A stretch of 22,956 nt of DNA from Conidiobolus incongruus B7586 (GCA_000697335.1 JNEM01014249.1:1-22956); one strand, 5' to 3'. Shown: positions 1 to 10,165, counted from the first letter of the stretch. The notes: generated from the sequence alone by a model not told the origin. Made by a program: numbers and translations.

Positions 1-135
1 TTGTTAGAGGAGGAGTTATTAGAAGAGGAGTTATTAGAAGAGGAGTTGTTAGAAGAGGAGTTGTTAGAAGAGGAGTTGTTAGAAGAGGAGTTGTTAGAAG
101 AGGAGTTGTTAGAAGAGGAGTTGTTAGAAGAGGAG
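1..135. repeat. 15-bp tandem repeat encoding NNSSS
   Basis: Nine consecutive 15-bp units run from the left edge. The six at 46-135 are identical, and the three outer ones differ by one or two bases. The period is a multiple of three, so copy changes keep the frame. Each unit encodes Asn-Asn-Ser-Ser-Ser in gene 1. The identical copies imply recent expansion or homogenisation. The array may continue beyond the window. Confidence 0.95.
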
Positions 136-821
136 TTGTTAGAGGAATTGTTTGAGCTGCTGTTGGAAGAGTTATTAGAGGAAGAATTGTTTGAGGTGTT
201 ACTAGAGGATGAGTTGTTGGAGTTCGAGGAATTGCTGTTGTTATTGTTAGAAGAGTTATTAGTATTGCTGTTATTAGTAGTATTGTTGTTATTATTGTTA
301 GTGACATTGTTGTTGTTATTAGTAACAGTGTTGGTGTTATTGTTAGTGATGGTGTTGGTGTTATTGTTAGTAATGGTGTTAGTGTTGTTGTTAGTAATGT
401 TATTGGTGTTGTTGTTGGTAAGATTGTTTTGGTTGTTGTTAGTGACATTGTTTCGGTTGTTGTTAGTAATGTCATTCTTGTTGTTGTTAGTGGTGTTATT
501 GGTGTTGTTATTGGTTGTATTGGTTTGATTGTTGTTGGTAGTATTGGATTGGTTGTTATTAGTGGTGTTGCTAGAGTTGTTATTGGTTTGGTTGTTGCTA
601 GAGTTATTGGAGCTATTGTTTGAGGAGTTGGAATTATGAGATTGGTTATTTTGCTGTTGCTGGGATTGGTTCTTGTTTCCACCTAAGAGGCCGTTGATGA
701 GAGGGAAAATAAGACCGAAAGTTCTGCGTTCCAAAGCGACATCAGTTCCATTAGTTGGCACAGGCTTAGAAAGACCAGCACCCAATAAAGCGGCAGTAAT
801 AACAACGTTGACAACTTTCAT
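1..821 (-). CDS. Secreted Asn/Ser/Thr-rich octapeptide-repeat protein, subfamily A (gene 1, partial)
   Basis: The reading frame starts at the ATG at 819-821 and stays open for 273 codons to the left edge, so the C-terminus is missing. Residues 1-18 look like a signal peptide: Lys2, a hydrophobic stretch ITAALLGAG, then a probable cut near S18-K19. A short unique head follows, with a dibasic E-R-R-T at 31-34 that could be a Kex2-type processing site, then a hydrophobic segment FGLIFPLINGLLGG (35-48) and a Gln-rich stretch. From residue 86 to about 188 there are roughly 13 eight-residue repeats, [T/I/V/L]-T-N-N-N-x-N-x; the first four begin with Thr, most later ones with Ile, Val or Leu. From about 190 onward it is Asn/Ser-rich and ends in NNSSS pentapeptide copies. 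Extracellular or cell-wall location and heavy glycosylation are inferred. I recognise no known family. The start is supported by the signal peptide and a TATA-like box 60-70 nt upstream. The plus-strand reading frames here are antisense shadows. Confidence 0.85.
   Translation of the reverse strand, partial: MKVVNVVITAALLGAGLSKPVPTNGTDVALERRTFGLIFPLINGLLGGNKNQSQQQQNNQSHNSNSSNNSSNNSSNNQTNNNSSNTTNNNQSNTTNNNQTNTTNNNTNNTTNNNKNDITNNNRNNVTNNNQNNLTNNNTNNITNNNTNTITNNNTNTITNNNTNTVTNNNNNVTNNNNNNTTNNSNTNNSSNNNNSNSSNSNNSSSSNTSNNSSSNNSSNSSSNNSSNNSSSNNSSSNNSSSNNSSSNNSSSNNSSSNNSSSNNSSSNNSSSN
258..566 (-). repeat. Octapeptide (24-bp) repeat domain of gene 1
   Basis: About 13 repeats of eight residues cover residues 86-188. 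The register is marked by Thr at the first position in the first four repeats, then Ile118, Val126, Leu134, Ile142, Ile150, Ile158 and Val166, each followed by Thr and usually three Asn. One repeat is a residue short, moving the next mark to Val173. Position 6 varies (Q, T, K, R, N). Several repeats contain Asn-Asn-Thr, an N-glycosylation sequon. The spacing resembles what one expects of a stacked beta structure, but that is inference. Confidence 0.85.
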
Positions 822-880
822 GATTGTAATAATTATCTAAATTTAACTTGATATTTTGATTATTTATCAGGTTTAAAATC

Positions 881-891
881 CTTTATTTATA
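881..891 (-). promoter_or_regulatory. TATA-like box of gene 1
   Basis: On the minus strand this reads TATAAATAAAG and lies 60-70 nt upstream of the gene 1 ATG. Genes 2 and 3 have TATATAAA-type boxes at nearly the same distance, which supports both the promoter call and the chosen starts. A chance match is possible in such AT-rich DNA; the constant spacing is the stronger argument. Confidence 0.55.
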
Positions 892-936
892 TTATAAGAT
901 AAAAAGATTAATTAATATGTCAACATTAAGAAAGTT

Positions 937-959
937 ACGCCTAGAGCACATGGCGCTTG
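937..959 (-). promoter_or_regulatory. Two-part GC-rich upstream element of gene 1
   Basis: The minus strand reads CAAG-C-GCCA, eight bases, then AGGCGT, placed 116-138 nt upstream of the ATG. The relic paralogue at 15.1 kb carries CAAG-G-GCCA, eight different bases and AGGCGT at 14,972-14,994 on its own sense strand, at almost the same distance from its start. Both ends are conserved and the middle is not, as expected of a binding site with two half-sites. GC-rich words are rare in this spacer. The binding factor is unknown. Confidence 0.5.
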
Positions 960-3300
960 AAATTCGATTGAAGACATTTGAACTAAATGATTACAATTGA
1001 CATCAAATTAGCCAAATTCTGGCAATATTTGTTGGGATTCAATTTCAGAGTATTATATGTACACAATATATCAAACACTTTTCAAATTGAATTTTAAAAT
1101 TTTTATTACAAGGAATTAAGTTTGTAATAAAAAATAAATTGAAATTTGTCCAAATATTAGATTGAAAACAAATTCAAATATTAAACTTGTTTTATGATTG
1201 TGAATTGAAAAACATACCTGCTCTACACATTGAACTATAAATTGCCGAATCTATTTTGGTAGATCCAGTTTAGATGCTTAGTACGCTCTTTGGTTTGTAT
1301 ACAAAATTATTTAACAAAATTCAAAAATTTCGGATAAAATAACATTTAATATACTCTATAATTTATATTATTATAAAGCTTATCCTAATCAATGATCGAA
1401 TATAATATTGAAGTTGAAGTTTATATTTGCAGAGATTATTAGGAATTCTGATTTATATTATAAATAAAGCAGGATATATATCATTCAATATTAGTAAAAT
1501 ATTAAGTATAAAATCATCGGCATTTGATCACATAAATCAAATCCACCAACAAATTTTGAACATTGGCAAAAGCATTAATCAATTTCGATCCAGGATGTCA
1601 AATTAAACAGGATTAAAGCATAAAGCTAAAGAATTCTTCAAATATCTCCAGCACCAATCAACCATTTTTAATTTATTTTCACTCTCAATAATTTGTACAC
1701 CTAAAAAGATTTTGGCAAATATTGAATAACCTGATTATTTATTATTATTTCAAATTATAAATTAATTTTGAATGCCACAAGAATGCCCAAGTCGTAAAAT
1801 CAAATTATTATAATTCCGTCATATAGTAAAATTGATTGGTTTGGGGATACCTGGAATAATAGTTGGAGATAATGTATAAGGACGTAGTTTATCGTAAACT
1901 TTAATAAGATAATATAACATTATCTCCTACAATCACTCATAGGATATGGTTTAATTTATTAATATTGCAAATTTGAATAATATATTCCAAGCAAATAAAA
2001 ATTAAAATATTATAATTAAACAAAATACTAATTCAATTAAATTCAGCATTAAAATTATAAAACTTATAGAGAGTTTTAAGTGATTTAATATGATTATATT
2101 AATATAGGATAAAAATATTATTTTCAACTTTGAAAATGTAATTTCATATTGATAATGAGTTACCGACTTATTTTGATTAGATTTTGGCTACTAAATTCAA
2201 TTTATTTTCTGGAAATTGAAAAAATCACTGTTTTGAACAGAATCAACTGAAGTAGTTATCATTTTAGAATATCAATTGATGTAACATTTTAACTTTCATT
2301 ATAAGTTGTTTATTAATACCAGTTTAGTATATTGAGATATCATTATTATATTATAAATTAAATCTATTTCAACTCGACATTGAATAACTTAGTTTATTTA
2401 ATCCAAACATAGCTGGTAACATTATAATTAGAACCAAATTCTTAAAATACCATATATATATATATAAATTTACAAATTTTACACTTCTAAATATTAATAT
2501 CAATCTATACTCTCTCGCCTAATAAAATATTTTCTATTAGGTATAGTATGAATTAGTAATTGACTAAAGTTCAAAGATAATAGGAGCTTGGAATATCTAA
2601 CTCTGGTCATGTTATACATATTTATTAATAAGTATGTATTTTAACATAAGATTAGATAAATTTCTATACTATTGTATACTAACCTGAAAAGTAACATATA
2701 AAAGGAAAATTGTTGAATAATTATGGTTGGAATTTGTTGTATATATTAAACCCTATATTATATTATTTCCATAATATTTTTTAAATTAAAAGATATATTA
2801 AAATAACTAAATATTGACTTTTTAAGTCAAGTCCTGGTTGGAAGGGATTATGCATATTATTAATCTCCAAATTACCTTGATTCTTTATATTTTACAGTCA
2901 AAATAAAGTTAGTTTTTATTATTTTCAAGGTAAATTAATTAGTCATAATTCCTGGAATTAGTAACAAAAGTATATCCTCTTGTTTATTAAAATGATAAAC
3001 AAATTCAATATATATCTTTAGAGAAATACAAATTCTCTCATTATATTAACTTCAAACTCTCACAATTCCCCAAAAAATATTGAATAAGCAAATCCTTAAT
3101 AATAAAATACTAAAATAACTGATTAACTAAATTTTTCACCAATAACTTGACAATTATTAAAGTATTAATGAAAATTTTCTACTAAAATAATTTCAAAAAA
3201 GTTTTTAATAATATAAATTATAATTATATTCCAAAAAAAATCTAAAATCAGAATTTGTTTTCATGAAATAAACTTCTTTATATAATTCAAGATAATGTAA
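960..3300. other. AT-rich spacer without a recognisable gene
   Basis: I see no convincing reading frame, RNA gene or element in this stretch. It has AT-rich low-complexity runs, a short (AT)n tract near 2,453 and a few small inverted repeats (for example CCTAATA/TATTAGG at 2,518-2,541). Unlike the transposon copies it retains ordinary CpA and TpG words, so it does not look RIP-damaged. Confidence 0.6.
1862..1930. repeat. Inverted repeat with a nested hairpin
   Basis: Arms of 14 bp at 1862-1875 and 1917-1930 (GTTGGAGATAATGT against GTAGGAGATAATGT after inversion) match at 13 of 14 positions. The 41-nt loop holds a perfect 6-bp hairpin, AGTTTA-tcg-TAAACT, at 1886-1900. It could be a small structured RNA or a decayed mobile-element end, or arise by chance in AT-rich DNA. 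Confidence 0.4.
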
Positions 3301-3616
3301 TATTTCAAAAACACCTGTCCGTCTCAATTCGATAGTTAAGTGCATATTGCCTCCCATTTATAGTGGATTTGTTGATCCATAATTAAATGATGTTCTTTAG
3401 TTCCTATACAAATCCTATGTCACTCAATGAACAAATTGTTTAAACCTTGATGTGATAAGGATAGAAGGGGATCATAATTTTTCTAAATATTGTGCTACAA
3501 TGTCTCAACAGTAAGTCAACTTTAAGACATACATGATTAATAAATAATTTACTAAGTGGTATTACGAGTACTTTTCTAACAAACATCTTTATTGAAAAAA
3601 TTTATTATAAAACACA
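3301..3616. repeat. Dispersed 0.3-kb block, copy 1
   Basis: This stretch aligns in the same orientation with 13,252-13,580. Shared words include ACCTGTCCGTC near the left end, AAATCCTAYGTCA in the middle, TCTCAACAGTAA, and CTTTTCTAACA followed by an AAACACAA end, all in matching order with similar spacing. It has no open frame of note. It could be a relic of a mobile element such as a solo LTR, a duplicated noncoding RNA, or part of a larger segmental duplication. It lies about 2.5 kb upstream of gene 1; its sister lies about 2.3 kb upstream of gene 3. Confidence 0.7.
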
Positions 3617-3678
3617 ACAATAATATTGTGATTAAATACATTGTGTTCCTTACAGCAATCATTAATCTAACTGTGTTA

Positions 3679-3704
3679 TTATATATATATGTGTGTGTGT
3701 GTGT
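3679..3704. repeat. Compound (AT)n(GT)7 microsatellite
   Basis: A run of AT units passes directly into seven GT units. It is a simple repeat in the spacer with no visible link to a gene. Confidence 0.9.
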
Positions 3705-4825
3705 CATGTTATGAAATTATATTTAATAACAATAAATTTCTAGTCTTTGCATGAATCTTATTTAATTTAATTTTGATATTAAATAAATCAATCAGCAAAT
3801 TATTTGATAAGAATATAAAAATTTAATATTATTTTTAAAAAAAATTATTATTTATTATTTCTTAAATGATAATTCAATTATTTTTTAATGTACAAAGATA
3901 GAGTATTATGTAATTTATATTGATCTCAAACTGTTATTAATTAATACAAGTCAATTATTAAAAATTGGAAAATAATTATGTATTCAACCGGTTTGGATTG
4001 GTTAATAGTTAATTTTAAATTACTATTTACTCATATAGATGAACAAATATTTTAATTATTTTGAAAAAATTGAAATTCAAAATTCCATCAACAAATGAAT
4101 ATGGTACTTAAATACTGATCAATATACTCCAGGTTGTATCTCCAGTGGAATCATATACCTATCTTGTTTCAATTATTTTCAGCATTATTTTAATAAGGTA
4201 CAATTCTTTCATATATTTTTCAATATAATTATGAACATATTTTAAAACATAGGCGGGAATGATACAGTATCAATATATAAATTTCAAAATATCATAATTA
4301 TTTTGAATTGGTAAAAAATGCGGTTTAAAAAGAATAATAGTTTTTGTTACTATTGATACCACAGCGAAAAATAAAATAATAATTTTTTATAATTGGTTCA
4401 TAACATTAAGAGAATGTAATATATTTATATTATATTCAAAATTATTTTAAAAATCAAATTTTAAGTTTTTCAATTTTTATAATTAATAATAATAATAATA
4501 ATAAATTCCAAATTTTAATATTAAAATAAAATATATTATTATTATAAAATTAATTAAGAGTTTATATCTTTTAATAAGTTTTGTAAATTATAAAGTATGT
4601 TTTACTTTTAAAATTTTAGTTTTTTTTAAGTTCTTTAATTAATAAAAATTGAATCATTTATTGGAATGAAAACTGTTGTTACAAATTAATAATGATTTTC
4701 AAGTGAAATTGATATTTATTATAAAAAAAGTATAAAGTGATTTATTGAAAATAGATCAATAATTGGGCAAGAATTAGTACTCACCCCAATAATGGTGCAT
4801 TATTGTAAAAGAATTAGCTCTTGGT
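3705..4825. other. AT-rich spacer downstream of gene 2
   Basis: I see no reading frame, RNA gene or transposon similarity here. It is a sea of A/T words with a short ATA-type microsatellite near 4,485-4,503. The part nearest 4,825 must contain the gene 2 terminator and poly(A) site, but I cannot place them with confidence. Confidence 0.55.
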
Positions 4826-5581
4826 TCACCATTGATAGTAGGATTTGGGATTAGAAGAGCTAGATTTGGAATCGGAAGAGCTAGACTTGGAACTAGAGCT
4901 GGAGCTCTCACTGCTGGAAGAACTGCTCTCCTGGCTGCTGGAAGAGCTACTCTGTTTGTTGCTGGATGAATTGCTCTGTTTGTTGCTAGAACTAGAGTTA
5001 GAGCTATTGGAGGATGAAGAGTTGTTGGAATTAGAGTTGTTAGAGTTGTTTGAACTATTACTGTTGTTGTTGTTGGTAACAGAGTTAGAGTTGTTGTTAG
5101 TAACAGAGTTGGAGTTGTTGTTAGTAACAGTATTAGAGTTATTGTTCACAATGTTGTTAGTATTGTTGTTGGTGATATTGTTAGTATTACTGTTGGTAAT
5201 ATTATTTATATTGTTGTTATTTACGTTATTAGCATTATTATTAGTAACCTGATTATTGTTGTTGTTCGTTTGGTTGTTAGTGTTGGAATTAGTAACCTGG
5301 TTATTACTATTGTTGGTCACCTGGTTATTATGATAGTGGTTCTGGGAAGAATTCTTCTTCATATGGTTGGAAATGGTATTAGTGATGAGATTGGTAGACT
5401 TATCTACAGTGTTGATTATTTTATCGAAGACGTTACCCCAATCCATGTCAATTTTGGAGCTCTTTCTGTGGCTTCCCATATCGATCAAATTGCCAAAATC
5501 GTAATCCTGATAGCCTCCATAAGGTCTGGCAAGGTCAATTCCCAATAAAGCAGCAGTGAGAATGGTAGTAGTAATTTTCAT
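4826..5581 (-). CDS. Secreted Asn-rich octapeptide-repeat protein with Ser-rich tail, subfamily B (gene 2)
   Basis: A complete 251-codon frame from the ATG at 5579-5581 to a TGA at 4826-4828. Residues 1-18 form a signal peptide (MKITTTILTAALLGIDLA), with a likely cut before RPYGG. The head (19-76) carries ARPYGG, a Tyr/Asp-rich stretch and DMDWGNVFDKIINTVDK (45-61), then a likely amphipathic helix with a small basic patch (MKKN, 74-77). This head is conserved in gene 3. Residues 88-175 are eight-residue repeats, [V/I]-T-N-N-N-[S/T]-N-x, with the hydrophobic mark at 88, 96, 112, 120, 128, 136, 144, 152, 160 and 168 without a slip; position 104 is Gln. Residues 176-243 are Ser-rich with scattered Gln, Glu, Lys and Asp, and the protein ends in the aromatic YYQW. 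Secretion is well supported; function is unknown. Surface adhesin, wall protein, effector or amyloid-forming protein are all possible. Confidence 0.88.
   Translation of the reverse strand: MKITTTILTAALLGIDLARPYGGYQDYDFGNLIDMGSHRKSSKIDMDWGNVFDKIINTVDKSTNLITNTISNHMKKNSSQNHYHNNQVTNNSNNQVTNSNTNNQTNNNNNQVTNNNANNVNNNNINNITNSNTNNITNNNTNNIVNNNSNTVTNNNSNSVTNNNSNSVTNNNNSNSSNNSNNSNSNNSSSSNSSNSSSSNKQSNSSSNKQSSSSSSQESSSSSSESSSSSSKSSSSDSKSSSSNPKSYYQW
5057..5320 (-). repeat. Octapeptide (24-bp) repeat domain of gene 2
   Basis: Eleven consecutive eight-residue turns cover residues 88-175. A Val or Ile recurs at exact eight-residue intervals in ten of the eleven positions, followed by Thr in most. Many turns contain N-x-S/T sequons. 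The unbroken register over 88 residues argues for a selected structural period over random Asn expansion. Confidence 0.85.
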
Positions 5582-5640
5582 GGCAAAGATTCGTTGCGAT
5601 TGTAAAATTGCTTGATGATAATATGTATAGCCTAAGTTAG

Positions 5641-5650
5641 CCTTTATATA
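5641..5650 (-). promoter_or_regulatory. TATA box of gene 2
   Basis: The minus strand reads TATATAAAGG, 60-69 nt upstream of the ATG. The segment between box and start aligns with the one upstream of gene 3 (GATGAT and TTGTARAATTG words in the same order), so the core promoter and 5' leader were duplicated with the gene. Confidence 0.65.
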
Positions 5651-5780
5651 CTCACATAAATAGGTTCAGTTATACATTGAATGATATTTCAAAAATTTTG
5701 AACATGTCACAGCATCTAGAAATCCTTTAAACACACAACTTTTGATATATTTTTCTATCTTGGCAATAATAAAATATTAA

Positions 5781-5793
5781 ATTAACGCCAAAT
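5781..5793 (-). promoter_or_regulatory. GGCGYTAAT upstream element of gene 2
   Basis: The minus strand reads ATTTGGCGTTAAT, about 200-212 nt upstream of the ATG. Gene 3 has ATGGCGCTAATA at 190-201 nt upstream. A related AGGCGT word lies upstream of gene 1 and of the 15.1-kb relic. CpG-containing words are rare in these spacers, so recurrence at similar places is suggestive. Confidence 0.4.
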
Positions 5794-6679
5794 GATCGCA
5801 TAAAATGTTTGACAGTTTTATTTTAACATATAATCTATTTTTATAATGGCATTTGTATGGTCAGTTGATATATTTTGACCTTTGATAGAAATAATCGGTC
5901 AAATAGAAAACTTAATTTGTCATATTCATAATATTTAATAGAATTCTTAAGTTATTTTTATGAAATATAAAATTTTAATCCTGAGTCTTAATTCAATTTT
6001 AATTATTATTTGATCGTCATTAAGGATGTTGAGTTGAATTTATTATTATTATATACATTATAGTTCTACAGATAATAAATAATAATAAATATTGAAACAA
6101 TATTTAATATTCCTGATTTTACAAACTTGATATTAGAGTTTTACATTTTTAATACTTTTGTCGTCATTCATAATAAATATATCCAAAGTGAGTTCATCAT
6201 ATGACTGTAATTGATAGCTTATTGATAAATACATCAGTGTATCAGTTTATTCAAAATACAACATTCTTTAATTATTATACTTAATGCTATCCTTCATATC
6301 TTCATTAAATCAGAAGTATGCAAGTAGAGATATAATAATCATAAAGATTAGATAATTTAACCAAATTTACAAAATCTAGTATCTTATCTATAAAAATAAT
6401 CGATAAATTTGACATAATTTGTGTAAATTAGTGGCTAATATATTAAATTTATAAATTGTGAATTTATTTCAAATTTTAAAATTTTTATTAACATGAGAAT
6501 TCATATTAATAACAATTAAAATTAAAATTTAAATCTCATGTAAATTTAAATAAAATAGAATTAGTTGTTTTGATTATTTTAATTCAATTATAATAATTAT
6601 TTGATTTGAAATTGATTTATTATCATAGAAATTGAATAATATATAATTATGAAATCAAAATTTAATCTAATATTCAACA
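5794..6679. other. AT-rich spacer upstream of gene 2
   Basis: No gene or element is recognisable. The part nearest gene 2 aligns loosely with the upstream region of gene 3 (11,050-11,280), so duplication included at least several hundred bases of flank. Confidence 0.5.
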
Positions 6680-7430
6680 TATGATGTACAAAAATAAATA
6701 AATTGTATTAAATTAATACCCTCTATTATTACCAATAACTCTTTGCTATACTTTTGGTACAGATCTAGCGCCTAGAAAAGGCTCTTTTTATAAAATGCTG
6801 AAATCTGATATTTTATAAACTAATTAAATTTGTTTGCAACAATTTTCTTTTATATTGGTATATTATTTAATTACCTAATACAATGATAGTCACATGAGTT
6901 ATAGTTTGGTGAATATATTTGAAATAGTAAATCTTTTTAATTTTTTATATTAAAAATCTTTTACCAGTTTAACTTTATATATTGATTAATTATTATGTAA
7001 AATAATAGGTAATTTTAGTTTTTATTGAGAATATGAATTAAAAATAATTTTAGAAATATATATAAAACTTTATATTAATATATCTTTAAAAATTAGATAG
7101 GAAAATTATATACCAATATAACTTATCACTATAATTAATATTTGCTTATAAATTAAGTATTTATCTATCAGATTATATAAAATAATTATTTTAACTTAAA
7201 TATATTGATTTATTTTAAATAAGTAATATTATAAGAAAGTATAAACTGATTAATAATTAATATTTATTATAGAAACTTTGATATTAAACTATATTTTAAT
7301 AGATTGTATTTAGTTATAGTTATTTTAGCTATTTAAGGATTTGTTAAATTATAAGATATATAATATATATATTCATTCATCAAAACAAAATTATCTTTTA
7401 ATATATAATGTTTATATAAATTATAACCCA
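6680..7430 (-). mobile_element. Degenerate mariner copy A
   Basis: This stretch aligns with copy B (7,940-9,100) in the same orientation. It shares the TTTGCTAT-CTTTT region that encodes the transposase C-terminus, the CACATGAGTTATA word around the third catalytic Asp and the ATTTTAATAG region near the middle of the gene. It is much more degraded than copy B, with stops throughout. The ends are approximate; similarity beyond about 7,430 is too weak to follow, and I could not define terminal inverted repeats. It is a DNA transposon remnant, not a gene. Confidence 0.65.
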
Positions 7431-7996
7431 TATAACTAACTTTATTTTATGATCTATTGTATTATATAGTCTTAATCTTAAAAAGCTTATCAATCATTTT
7501 AAGGCTTTATTTTCTTTAACAAACTAATATATTCTTTTGAAATTTTTATAACTTATAATTGGTTTAAAAAAGAACTATTATTAAGATATATTATTATTAT
7601 AATTATAATTTTTAGTTTTGTATGAAATTTATTAAACCTTGAATAAGCCGCAATAAAATACCCTAACTTAAAATCCAAGATATACTTTAAAAAATGATTC
7701 TATATATATAATTAATATTAATTTGAGATGATAATATTTTAATACAAATAAGAAATCATTATTAATATATTTTTTATTATTTTAATTTAAATAATATTCA
7801 TAAACTTTAGACTTTTAAATTTTGGTAAATTTTGAAAAATACCTTTTTAACTTTAAAAAAATAAAAATCTTATGATAAATGATAGTTGAAAATAAAATAA
7901 TATTACTCTACATTTTCAATAATAGGAATTTTTTGTAATTAAAAATAAATAAACATTTGAATATATGATATATAAAAATAAATATATAATATAAAT

Positions 7997-9030
7997 TTAA
8001 TAGTTTCCTTTATTATTAATAACTTTTTGCTATCCTTTTAGCAAACTTCTAACACTTAAAAAACAGTTCTTTTTATTAAAGACTGAAATTTGATGTTTCA
8101 CAAACCAATTAAATTTTCCTGCAGAAATTTTCTTTCTTGCAAGCTGGTTTTTTAATTGCCTAAAGCAATTATAATCACATGAGTTATAATCAAAGGAATA
8201 TACTAGATGTGGTAGTTCTTTCTAGTTATATTTAATTAGAAAGTTTTTTACAGCTTTAGATTTATGTATTTTATAATTATCATGCAAAATAATAGGTTTT
8301 CTCAAATTATATTGAGAACACCAATTAGAAATACTTTTATTTAAAAAAACAATATATAGTTTATTATTAATTGATTTTCCTTCAGGAATTAAATAAGAAT
8401 AACATATACTATTATAATCTATTACAATAATTAACATTTGTTTATTAACAAAATGCTTATTTAAAGGGATTTGTAGAGGAGGTTGATTTAGCTTAATCTA
8501 GCATCTTGATTTGTATTTTAGTAAAGGATTATACATAGGGATTTAAGATTCATCAATTGTAATTATTCACTGTAAAAGTTTAGGCTTCTAGTAATATTTT
8601 AATAGGTTTTGTTTAGCAATAGCTACTCTAGCTTTTTTTTAAGCTTTAGTTAAATTATAAAAACCTATTTTACATTTTTATTTATTAATTTTAGTTTAAA
8701 CTTTAAAATATATAAAATACTTGTAAAACTAATATTAAAGTGCTTAGATAATTCTCTAGCTAAAATAAAAAGATGTTTTTCAATATATTTTTTCACTCTA
8801 TTTACAATTGAAAAAGTAATAGTTAAAGTTAGTCTTTTAGATTTTAACAGGTTTTGAATAGTTTCTCTCCTAGCCTTAAAGTAATTTACCTAGCAATAAA
8901 TTGTTGATTTAGATAATGCTTCATTACTAAAAGTTGCTTGTAAATTTTAAATAATTTTAAAGGGTTTATAGTTAAGTTTTATTGATACTAAAATAAAAAA
9001 CTTTTGATGATCACTATTTGGTTTAAGCAT
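7997..9030 (-). pseudogene. Mariner transposase pseudogene (copy B)
   Basis: Read on the minus strand from the ATG at 9028-9030 to a TAA at 7997-7999, it spans 1,034 bp, matching the roughly 345-residue length of mariner transposases. The N-terminal helix-turn-helix part is recognisable (LSKSTIYC just before a Trp-to-stop site, then ARELSKHFNISF). The catalytic part has ITIDES, PEGKSINNKLY, LHDNYKIHKSKAVKNF and YSFDYNSCDYNCF, which correspond to the mariner TGDE, GQTINS, HDNA and YSPDLAPSDY boxes. The three Asp codons are at 8552-8554, 8279-8281 and 8174-8176; 34 residues lie between the last two, the mariner D34D signature. One frameshift lies near the T run at 8,632-8,640, and several Trp codons read TAG or TAA, as expected of RIP. 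It is inactive. It is the best preserved of three copies. The whole element probably spans about 7,940-9,100. Confidence 0.88.
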
Positions 9031-9078
9031 GATTAAATTAAACAACCAATTTTAAAAAATTCATTTTTTAATCAAAAA

Positions 9079-9099
9079 ATATATATATATATATATATT
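9079..9099. repeat. (AT)10 tract at the right end of mariner copy B
   Basis: A simple AT run lies just beyond the transposase start side of copy B. Mariners insert at TA dinucleotides, so the tract may be the original target or may have grown from it. Confidence 0.8.
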
Positions 9100-9915
9100 A
9101 AAAATATATAATTTCCTATTAACTTTGTATATATTTATTCATTTCAAACTAATAATATGTTTGAAAAATCAGAAATTAAAAAATTTCCCATTATTTCAAA
9201 TTCAAAGTAATAATATTATAAGCTAGCTTTGAATTTCAATGATTTTAAAAAATATATGGTTGTGTTTTAATAATATTAAAATGTAAGACTTAAGATATTT
9301 ATCATTTTATTTGAATATATTTATATCATCAAATAAGAATATTATTATTAAAAATAACTATAACAAAGTGTATATATATACAAAGTATGAAAATATCAAT
9401 TATTTAGTTTCTAAATAAATTAAATTTATAAAATTAAAAACAAATTTAAAATTTCAGAAATTAAAAGTTTTACCAATTTTTTCTTTAATTAATATTTTTA
9501 TTATATAAAACGTTAATAATATTGAGAAATCAATTTAATTTAATAAATGCTAATATATTCTATACCTAATCAAATAAAATAATTATAGATATTAAAAGTT
9601 ATTAATATTAGTTGTTTTTTTAAAAATTTATAATTATTTTCAAATAATATTTGGAGGTTTTTATTTTTAATATAATTTCAAATTAAGGTCTGATAATTTA
9701 TATATATTTGATTAATATATCTATAAGATTTTAATTTGATAGAATTAAGTACTCTTGCTTTAAATTAATATAACAAAATTAAATATATTTTATTCATTTA
9801 ATAAAATTATTAATAAAAAAAAGTAATGATTTTATTTAATTTGTTTCATGATACTTTGAAACATATGTAAAGTAAAAAAATTCTATTTTAATATTAAAAA
9901 TAAAGAGATTGAAGT

Positions 9916-9954
<39 letters not shown>

Positions 9955-10165
9955 GAAAATTTATATGAGACTGATTGTGAAGTAAAAGATATTTATAATA
10001 AATATTTAATACTCATAAATTGATAAAATCTGTTTAATTGGAGATATCTCTGTCTGAGTAAAATTTAGTCACACTATTCACAGTTTCTGACTCGAAATTG
10101 GATCCTATTCCCGTAGTTTCGCCATTGACAGTCTTAGTATTGCGCTTGGTTGTGGATTCTGAGGA
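9100..10165. other. AT-rich spacer downstream of gene 3
   Basis: No gene is recognisable between the mariner copy and gene 3. The stretch contains A/T homopolymer runs and a long AT microsatellite. The last 100 bases before gene 3 are less AT-rich and may be its old 3' untranslated region. Confidence 0.5.
9919..9950. repeat. (AT)16 microsatellite
   Basis: Sixteen uninterrupted AT units, the longest simple repeat in the window, and a likely site of length variation or assembly error. Confidence 0.95.

Noticed and set aside
1-623. Plus-strand frames of Leu/Glu/Val-rich protein over gene 1
   Set aside because: They are antisense readings of the Asn/Ser codon repeats (AAC and TCT read backward as GTT and AGA). 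The minus frame has a signal peptide and promoter; these have neither.
3316-3581. Block copy 1 as a solo LTR (TGTCC ... CTAACA)
   Set aside because: TG and CA ends exist, but flanking 5-mers do not match in either copy and similarity between copies continues past both ends. Left as an unexplained repeat.
4845-5548. Plus-strand frames opposite gene 2
   Set aside because: Same shadow effect; Leu/Glu/Val composition follows mechanically from the Ser/Asn codons on the other strand.
8222-8437. A separate 71-residue protein gene
   Set aside because: Its sequence is the catalytic core of the mariner transposase between two stops, so it is part of the pseudogene and not a gene of its own.
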